Assembly (NCBI RefSeq): GCF_000090795.2
Contig: NW_003546251.1
Span: 666,791 to 730,790, forward strand
From: Amphimedon queenslandica
Taxonomy: Eukaryota > Porifera > Demospongiae > Haplosclerida > Niphatidae
Direction of reading: 5' to 3'
DNA: 64,000 nt
Part shown: positions 46,143 to 55,800 of the stretch, piece by piece
How positions within the stretch are numbered: the stretch's first letter is position 1
Layout of the letters: every line of letters starts with the position of its first letter
Notes under the pieces: model-generated
Seen by the model: only the letters and a program-made list of their open reading frames with translations
What the model was told of the DNA's origin: nothing
Databases searched by the model: none
Made by a program: the position numbers and the translations under genes

Positions 46143-48800
46143 TTATACATTACCAGAGAGTTCAGACAGTATTGTCATTTGCTGTAAACTGGTTACTACT
46201 AAAGTCTTCCTAGCCTCACTAGTTATATTCCTTACCTGAAGAAGGAAAGAAAGAAGATTACAAAAAGATGCAGAAAAAGAAAAAAGAATAAAACAATGTG
46301 TTCGTTTTGTGTGTTCTTCTAGCTCTTCTTACTTACCAGTTGTGAAAAGTATGGAGATTCCTTTGGTTTCTCGCTATACTTGTCGTGTTGGTCTAGACCA
46401 TCCTGCAACTTCAAAGTTAAAGTGTCATAGTTATTTCTTATCACTTCTAGTACCTGCAACCAGTAACATAACAAATCATAATGCCATCATTCATTAGCAA
46501 TTGAGTCATTATACACAGACTATTGAGCATAGTATATGTTTATGCTACACAGCTGTACCTGCTCGGTAGACAGTGCTGTCGTTTGATTGGTCGCACAACA
46601 TTGATCAATTTTCGGTGCAAAATGATTCGCTATTGATCTGATATTGTATAGTGCAGAAGTGAGGGAATTAGCAACAGAGGCTTGATCTTTACCAGGAGAA
46701 GAATACCTGAGAGCTGGAAGAGGAGAAAGAAAGGAAAAAAATAAAAAAGAAAGGAGGAATTAAAAGTTAAAAATAAGAGGGAGATAAATACATCAATTTA
46801 AAGAGAAAATAATAAAAAAATGTGCTTCCAGTTGATAGATAATTAATTGATAGAGGTTTGATTGATTGATACCTAATTGATAGAGCCCATCAAAGGATGT
46901 CTTTACACGAATTAGTTCATAATAGAGCTCATCGTAGACCGTGGGATCAGGAAGGAATGTGTCCCCATACGTAATAAACAGATTAAAGAGTTTAATGACC
47001 TGTAGAATAGATTATTAGCAACAATGAGTTTAAGTAAATAAAGTCTAAACACAAACAGTATTGACAAACTGTCTCATACTGCAGCTATTTATAACAAACA
47101 ATGAAATAATTTAGTAGGAATAAATGAACACATACATGTGCATGTACAAAAATGCTAAAAATGGCAGATATAATATGCCTGAATGTTAAGACACAGGAAT
47201 ACGAGTCATTTGGTTACCATACCGCAGCCTGTAGTTATGAAAATGATTGTCAATAATGAAGCACACAGAGTGATTGTGTGTGAGAGAGACCACCCATAAA
47301 GATCACAAGATATACATATGTGTGTATGTACATGTACCTCGTTTGTAGGCACAAGATCACCTTCAGAGAGAAAGGGCATACACTATGACCTCATTGTATG
47401 TCCTATCATGTATATAGCATGTGTGTGAGCTTTGATCAATGTAAGTGTGTGCATACATGTTCATATATGGCCCATTGTGTGACATATTAAGTCATGCTAC
47501 ATGTATCCAGTATTTGTACACTACATATCAGACACTAGTGACAGTGTGATCCTTCATTGATGGTATATATCATACCAATAACAAGTGATTATCACTGAGT
47601 GGAGGCCATGGGAGAGCAGCTGTGTGTAACTCCACTAATTAGGAAGCTAATTTAATGCCATCCTGTGTGCCAATGTGCCTCAAATTAAACAATAATGTAA
47701 ATACACACACACACACTATATACTACTACTCTATTCATTATTCATGCATTTAATGAATAACTGTACTTATTTACTGAATCAAAACAAGATATTAGGTCTC
47801 ATTAGTGCATAGCCTTTACGAGAGAGACACTAATCCAATTAGCTGTTACTATGAGCTATTTCTCTCTCACCTGCTCCTGTACATGTATCCTTAAACTTAA
47901 GCCTAAAAACACTAAAATTTCATTACAAATGTGCATCCATTAATAAACATAAACATCATTATACTCACTACATGTCATGTGTATACTCATTGACTTTTAC
48001 CAACTACCATATAGCAGGTAATTTTGGAGGGACTAAAATTTGGCGAATTGCTAAATTTTGGTGATTGGCGGTTTTTAAATTTGGCGAATTTGTGGCCACG
48101 TGCCATTGAGCATGCGTATAATCGCTCAAAATGGTGGATTTTTATTTTGGCGAATGACCATCAAAACGCCAAATTCGCCAAATTTAATCCCCTCCAAAAT
48201 TACCCGCTATACGGTATTTTCACATCATTACGGTCCACTATAATTGTCATTCCTACTCCATTGCCGACTGTAATATTTTCCATCACAATACATGCAGCAC
48301 ATATATACATGTACATCAATGCTTCATTTACTACAGACACACACATATAATGCTTAGTATTGCATTACACTTATTACTATAATTGTCATGCAGCTATGTT
48401 ATGCTGCGGTAATTAAGGCTGTCCCATCAGAGCTTCGGTAGTCATATATCAAAGGAAAGGATACATGCAAAGGAACTGTGAGAACATACAACTAATTCTC
48501 TGATCACAGGCTGTAGAGAGGGTTATTGGGTCAGAGTTCAAATTTTAATTTAAAGAGGGAAATATCATTCTCCTTTATAGTCTATACACATAAGGAATCA
48601 CTATTCCTTTTATTCCTACAATTGTATAAGTACATGTACAATGTGGTGTACTTCATTTGCTGGGATGAATATGTTGATTGATGGTAGCAATTTCTCTCCA
48701 TTTGAGACAAAGAAACGGACAAGACTAATGAGAGCTGAAGAGAAGAGAGAAAGAGAGAGGGAGAGAGAGAGAGAGAGAGGGAGAGAGAGAGAGAGAGAGG

Positions 48801-48834
<34 letters not shown>

Positions 48835-51800
48835 GAGAGAGGTGATATCATTATTAGATCAATGACGGACTGTAACCAAACACTAGCGTATCTATGACTC
48901 TATGCATGTAGCGATACATGTAAATATGTGGGCTATGTGTACATGGATGCCTGTATCATGTTAAATTATACATTTTTTATAAGCTTATTATATAATAAAC
49001 TGTTCTTCTGCTACAATCAAAACTAAAGCATTCCAAGAGGAATAGAGAAATAGAGAGAATATGATATGCCATGTAGGAATACTAGTACGTGTATAGCGAA
49101 CTGCGTGCTATGACATATGGTAGTAATCATGACAGCTGTCCTTACCATTCCACAACTCCTTCCAGCTGTAACTCAGACGGACTTTGTGCCTTTTTTGATA
49201 ACAGAGGAGCCTGTGTACAATCCCCAGGCATTTACTAAAAATTAAATTACATTAGGAAGTGATTATTAATCATGTACAGTAAACATGGGCAATGCATGGG
49301 GTTTTTATTCAAAATTGTTAGGAGAATAATCAAATTTTTTAAAATGCTCAAAAATCGGGCCATAATCCCTGTATATAGTATAGTACAGGGACTTTGGTAA
49401 AATTTCGTCAAAAATGAAAAGAGAAAATTCTCCATTTTTATAATTTTGTCTGATACATATACATGTTTTTATGCTATGTTTCAAATTTGAGCTCATTCCA
49501 ATTAAGTTTGGTTTTTTAATGAATTTTTAAAGTTACTCCAAAATTGGGCCAAAGTCCCTGTACTATATATAGTACAGGGATTTTGGTCAAATTTTGCCAA
49601 AAATGAAAACAAGAAAATTCTTAGTTTTTATAATTTTTTCTGATACATATACATTGTTTTATGTTATGTTTCAAATTTGAGTTCATTCCGATTAAGTTTG
49701 ATTTTTTAATGAATTTTTAAAGTTACTCCAAAATTTTGGCCAAAGACAATGGTGATTTATTATACTATTGTAGAGTGCATAGTGAACTCACCAATAAAGG
49801 TCACTGTGGAAATTCTGAGAAAGGTGACTAACTATAAACTCAACTATCAATTCTTTAAAAGATAAAATAATAATAATAATAATAATGTTAATACATGTAA
49901 CTAATCCTTACCTAGCAGTGAGCCAGCCATTGATAGAGACTGCAAGGAGTTCTCTCTCTTCAGTTTCCTGTGCAGCAAATTCTTAATTAAGGGAGAAGAA
50001 GCAATGAGGGTATTATGTGGAGCTAGAATATAAGTCCAATGGCTTACTGCTCTGTGTATTTCAATGTGAAATGTCATATTTGGATCAAATAGAAAGGCAG
50101 TGGACTGAGAGTTCTAAGAGAAATAAGACAACTCATGGATTCTCAATAATCAATACAGGTTTCTCTTACTTCAACAATACAATTCAAAATGATAAGACAA
50201 AGTCTAGCATTATGCTTCCCTTTATCGTCTAAAAAATAAAAAGTTATTATATCATAAATAAATATAACTCTTAGCTCTCACCTTTAATGTTTTGTATGAT
50301 AATTGATGTGAAGGTAATAAAAGTACCCAACAGGTTCATAGGCTGTGCTGCCATTGGTACAATAGAAGCAACATCAGTGGAAGTTGGAGAGCTGGGGACT
50401 AAAAGAAAACAATATGATTACACATGATACAGAGCAGCTGCTAATGTTAGGAAAATACGCCCATTTAATAGTAAACTATAGTAATGAACTGTCTCCTATA
50501 GCACTTGGTGGAGCTCCCTTGAGCACACAAATACAAGTTAAGCGAATTAGGCACTTGCTAGAGTGAACTATATCGCCAATGGCAATTTCTATACAATAAT
50601 TGCTGCTGCTGGCTGACCTGGAAGGTTTTTATGAACAGCTGGTGAAGGAGAGGTAGGTGTGCTTGGAGTTGAAACAGATCGAGTCTAAAGGGACAATTGA
50701 ATAAAGCGAAAGGGAAGATAAATATTACGTGTGTTAGGACAGAGTGAAAGTGTTTATTAAGATAGACTGCTTCATATAGCACTAGCAGTAAGGCCTCACT
50801 TATCCTATAGCCATATTATAAACAAGCGTAACAGTGTAAAAAATATTCCTATAATTGATTTCACCACCTTGCAAGAATAACGGGATTTCATTAAGACTTA
50901 TAGAGGCTCTCTCTACCTTCTAATGCTTCTAGAGAAGTCTTTAGACAGTATCTCTATGTTGTCTTGCTGTTAGAAAGCTCTTAACTTTGTCCTGTGTTTA
51001 AGCCGCCATTTTGTTTGCCGTGACCACACCCACTCACGTAAAGGAGCGTGGGTGGGTGGTTGCTAAGGCTTGTTATTTCTCCAATACAACATGTATAGAA
51101 GAAATGTAAGTGTGGACATACAAAATATATACAAACATCGCACGTGGGTGAAATCAATTATAGGAACGACCTGGGGGCTACGCCCCCAGGTCGTTAAAAA
51201 TATCCTCATTATTAATGTAATGTTAATGATACTTACCTGACTTTAGCAGGTGGCGCTTCAGCTGGCATCAAAGCACTTCCTACCTAAAAGAGGAGAGAGG
51301 TGAAAATGAAAATAGTTATAATACGCAGTTTATTTAAATTCTTACCCAGCTGGTAAGAGCACCTATCAATGACTTTGGCTCTTCGTGAGAAGATGAATAT
51401 TGCCTAACATGTGTACAATTCACAGAGTCTCCACTTGAATCAGACAAGAATTCAATATCTTACTTTATATATTCAGTTAAAATTGCTGATATAATATGAC
51501 CCAAACCCTGCAATGACAAATACAATAAAAACAAGTTGTTATTTATACTTTCCTATTCTAAAATATCAGTCATCATTACTAACGTTAAGAATGATCTCAT
51601 TATCCAAGACAGAGAGCTTGATTACATAGAGATTAGCAGCCTATGATGAATCAATGTAATATATGTAGCATAAAATTAACATCAATCAACTTTATTTGGA
51701 AAATACTAATATATACATGTGTATGCATCCCATATGCTTTAATGTGCTATGGACAATACTAATACCATATTCTTTAATTTATGACCATGCACATTACAGT

Positions 51801-52759
51801 ACATAAATCATGTACATACATTATACTACATGAATACCTCATGCTTCCTGTAATTGACTAACAGGGCTAGGGCAACAGCTGCATCATAGCCGTGGTGCTC
51901 CTGAGCATCAGGATGAAAGAATGTCGATACGAGAGCTTCAAATATGCTGTTGAGCATGAAATATTCCAGCATGACATTCTGACTGATGTTATCAATCGAG
52001 GTTAGGATGATGAGTATGAACTTGAGGCACAAGTTCTTTACACTAACTGGAAGAGAGACAGAGAGCATGGTATATGTATTAGTGCATAATGTAGTACCAG
52101 GATATTCCTCTGATAAAAATTTGCATAAGCACTCTATGAGATTCTAAAAATAGAATGTTAGAGAATGCTTTCCATTACTAAAAATAGAACATACTCTCAT
52201 TTGACAGTCTGCAGCATCGACCCCAGTCAGGATGTCAACCACTTCAATGCTGGAATCAGAAGATGAATGTTTACGATAAATTGACTGAACTAATACACAT
52301 AATGTCTGAAAAGAGAGAGAGAGAGAAGCAATTGCATTTATTTCAGATAATAATTATTTAACCTGCAAAGCATTGATATTTCTAATCATGTTGTCATCAG
52401 TTTGAAGCATTCGACAGCACTGGATAAACAAGTTATTAATGTTAGCCTAGTTATTAACAGTAAGTTATTGATAGTTAGTGTGCGTATACTTTGATTTGCA
52501 TGAGGTTAGATAAAGACATTGCCATAATAGCTCCTTCTAAAAATTCTACATTAGCCTGTGACAAAGGGCTGGAATGAGACGAAATTAAGAACTATTTTTT
52601 ATTACTTTTAATAGAAAAAATTCATCCCAGAAGTCGCTTCTCCTTGATGAGGGGTCTTTGCCCTAAATAAAAGTAATAATCAATAGCTTTATTAGCAGTT
52701 ATACTTGTAGGATTAACTCGTAATAGGTGATCAATTTCTCCCTTAGCATTTTCGCCATT
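46143..52759 (-). CDS. ARMH3: ARMH3 (armadillo-like helical domain protein, formerly C10orf76)
   Basis: Human ARMH3 supports GBF1 and PI4KB at the Golgi. The minus-strand start at 52759 gives [18 protein letters not shown], followed by [20 protein letters not shown]. The most diagnostic exon, 52045-51835, reads [36 protein letters not shown] and [20 protein letters not shown], nearly the same order as human ARMH3. The last coding exon (about 46235-46143) reads [20 protein letters not shown] and TILSELS, matching the human C-terminus. Exons are small, roughly twenty in all, over 6.6 kb; some introns exceed 1 kb and contain a transposon-like element, the palindromic repeat and a GA microsatellite. 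The start lies 56 bp from the divergent ROC gene. Confidence 0.88.
48005..48216. mobile_element. MITE with long imperfect terminal inverted repeats
   Basis: About 212 bp. The left end (TACCATATAGCAGGTAATTT, then TGGAGGGACTAAAATTTGGC) is an imperfect reverse complement of the right end (GCCAAATTTAATCCCCTCCA, then AAATTACCCGCTATACGGTA) over more than 40 bases. It has no coding capacity. If the outer TA pairs are the target duplication it would be mariner-like; this is not certain. It lies in an ARMH3 intron. Confidence 0.8.
48738..48842. repeat. (GA)n / GAGAGAGAGG low-complexity tract
   Basis: Roughly 100 bp of purine-only GA-rich sequence with periodic GGG interruptions, in an ARMH3 intron. 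The long SL/RE reading frames across it are artefacts. Confidence 0.9.
49300..49750 (+). repeat. Palindrome-centred tandem repeat in ARMH3 intron
   Basis: About two and a half units. Palindrome cores near 49367-49391 and 49555-49579 each carry a short internal TATA expansion (CCCTGTACTATATATAGTAC type), giving a slightly longer, still self-complementary core. Confidence 0.85.
50820..51195 (-). mobile_element. Dispersed repeat, copy B, with 20-bp inverted repeats and adjoining hairpin
   Basis: This is the reverse complement of the repeat at 30545-30815. In this copy TTCCTATAATTGATTTCACC (50846-50865) is matched perfectly, inverted, by 51147-51166, enclosing 321 bp. Similarity to copy A continues about 25 bp outside the left arm, so the arms may not be the true ends. 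Just outside the right arm is a 14-bp perfect stem with a 3-base loop (51165-51195). Non-coding; family not assigned. It lies in an ARMH3 intron. Confidence 0.7.
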
Positions 52760-52814
52760 TTGAAATAAGAAAATTATTAATTAATAGGCCTAGGCTAAAT
52801 CTAGGCGTGGCAAA
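52760..52814. promoter_or_regulatory. 55-bp divergent spacer, ARMH3 / ROC GTPase
   Basis: Only 55 bp lie between the two start codons. Both transcripts must start within or very near this stretch unless a start codon is misassigned. The context of the + strand ATG (GGCAAAATGGCT) is favourable. Confidence 0.5.
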
Positions 52815-55800
52815 ATGGCTGAACAAAAAGCTGGAAAGAAGACTCGACAGAAGATTCAAATTATGGTAGATTATCATCATCATCATCTTTCATCAGCATT
52901 ATTATCTTATTTGTTTTTTAGGATGAAGTAAGTATAAGATTAAATTGTCAATGTACTACATAGATCTAACATGTTATTAGGAAATTGTGGTTCATACTCT
53001 TATCAAAAGTGTCCCCTCCTGGGGCCAATATGGGGGGCATGCATTTACTGGGACAAGTCTTTTTGTGGGTCGGGAAAGGTGGGGGCATTCTTGCTGGAGC
53101 CTACTAAAACATTAAATATATTCAGAGGCGGATCTAGGGGGGGGGTGGGGTTGCAACCCCCCCTCCAAAACATTCTAACTCAAAATTTTTTTAATGTTTT
53201 CATTGTTGCAACAGTGGTAAAAAAAAGTGTTAACCATTAACAAAGAAAGACTGTGGAAATACTGATTTTACGTGATTTTAACCACAAAATAGTGCCAAAA
53301 AGGGGTGTGATCATAATCGTGGCACACTTTGTGCGCCATTTTATTTCACAACCCCCTATTTCCAAAATCCTAGATCTGCCCCTGATATTAATATTATGAT
53401 TAATTTGCTTTCTCGACGAATTGAAACGGATCTAATTTCACATATTATTTACATGTGTATCTATATATTGTCCTTTCTATCTTTAATTTCATTCATTTAT
53501 CTGTGATACACAAACTCTTATTTACAACACAATAGGAAGTAAGTACTAATCTATTTTAATTTTTGACGATTGTTTACATGTTTATCTATTGTCCTTTCTA
53601 TCTTTAATTTCATTCATTCATCTGTCATACATGAACTCTTATTTACAACACAATAGACAGTAAGTACTAATCTATTTTAATTTCAGATGATTATTTACAT
53701 GTGTATCTATTTTCCTTTCTATTTTTAATTTCATTCATTCATCTGTGATATACAAACTCTTATTTGCAACACAATAGAAAGTAAGTACTAATCTATTTTA
53801 ATTTCAGATAATTGTTTACATGTGTATCTATTTTCCTTTCTATTTTTAATTTCATTCATTCATCTGTGATACACAAACTCTTATTTGCAACACAATAGAA
53901 AGTAAGTACTAATCTATTTTAATTTCAGATGATTGTTTACATGTGTATCTATTTTCCTTTCTATTTTTAATTTCATTCATTCATCTGTCATACACAAACT
54001 CTTATTTACAACACAATAGAGAGTAAGTACTAATCTATTTTAATTTCAGATGATTGTTTACATGTGTATCTATTTTCCTTTCTATTTTTAATTTCATTCA
54101 TTCATCTGTGATACACAAACTCTTATTTGCAACACAATAGAAAGTAAGTACTAATCTATTTTAATTTCAGATGATTGTTTACATGTGTATCTATTTTCCT
54201 TTCTATTTTTAATTTCATTCATTCATCTGTCATACACAAACTCTTATTTACAACACAATAGAGAGTAAGTACTAATCTATTTTAATTTCAGATGATTGTT
54301 TACATGTGTATCTATTTTCCTTTCTATTTTTAATTTCATTCATTCATCTGTGATACACAAACTCTTATTTACAACACAAAAGTTGGTAAGTACTAATCTA
54401 TTTTAATTTCAGATGATTTTTTACATGTGTATCTATTGTCCTTTCTATTTTTAATTTCATTCATTCATCTGTGATACACAAACTCTTATTTACAACACAA
54501 TAGGATGTAAGTACTAATTTATTTTAATTTCAGATCATTGTTTACATATGTATTTATTGTCCTTTCTATCTTTAATTTCATTCATTCATCTGTGATGCAC
54601 AAACTCTTATTTACAACACAATAGGATGTAAGTACTAATTTATTTTAATTTCAGATGATTTTTTACATGTGTATCTATTGTCCTTTCTATCTTTAATTTC
54701 ATTCATTCATCTGTGATGCACTAACTCTTATTTACAACACAATAGGATGTAAGTACTAATTTGTTTTAATTTCAGATCATTGTTTACATATGTATTTATT
54801 GTCCTTTCTATCTTTAATTTCATTCATTCATCTGTGATGCACAAACTCTTATTTACAACACAATAGGATGTAAGTACTAATTTATTTTAATTTCAGATGA
54901 TTTTTTACATGTGTATCTATTGTCCTTTCTATCTTTAATTTCATTCATTCATCTGTGATGCACAAACTCTTATTTACAACACAATAGGATGTAAGTACTA
55001 ATTTGTTTTAATTTCAGATCATTGTTTACATATGTATTTATTGTCCTTTCTATCTTTAATTTCATTCATTCATCTGTGATGCACAAACTCTTATTTACAA
55101 CACAATAGGATGTAAGTACTAATTTATTTTAATTTCAGATGATTTTTTACATGTGTATCTATTGTCCTTTCTATCTTTAATTTCATTCATTCATCTGTGA
55201 TGCACAAACTCTTATTTACAACATAATAGGGAGTAAGTACTAATCTATTTTAACTTTAGATGATTGTTTACATGTGTACCTATTGTCCTTTCTATCTTTA
55301 ATTTCATTCATTCATATGTGATACACAAACTCTTATTTACAACACAAAAGATGGTAAGTACTAATCTATTTAAATTTCGGATGATTGTTTACATGTGTAT
55401 CTATTGTCCTTTCTATCTTTAATTTCATTCATTCATCTGTGATACACAAACTCTTATTTACAACACAAAAGTTGGTAAGTACTAATCTATTTTAATTTCA
55501 GATGATTGTTTACATGTGTATCTATTGTCCTTTCTATCTTTAATTTCATTCATTCATCTGTGATACACAAACTCTTATTTACAATAAATTATAATAGGGA
55601 GTAAGTACTAATCTATTTTAATTTCAGATCATTGTTTACGTATGTATCTATTGTCCTTTCTATCTTTAATTTCATTCATTCATCTGTGATACACAAACTC
55701 TTATTTACAACATAATAGGGAGTAAGTACTAATCTATTTTAACTTTAGATGATTGTTTACATGTGTATCTATTGCCCTTTCTATCTTTAATTTCATTCAT

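Noticed and set aside
48582-48865. SLSLSL / EREREG frames on both strands
   Set aside because: These are translations of the GA-rich low-complexity tract in an ARMH3 intron.
52971-53240. Open frame of 89 codons starting near 52971
   Set aside because: It runs into the MITE at 53123 and lies in an intron; no homology or splice support.
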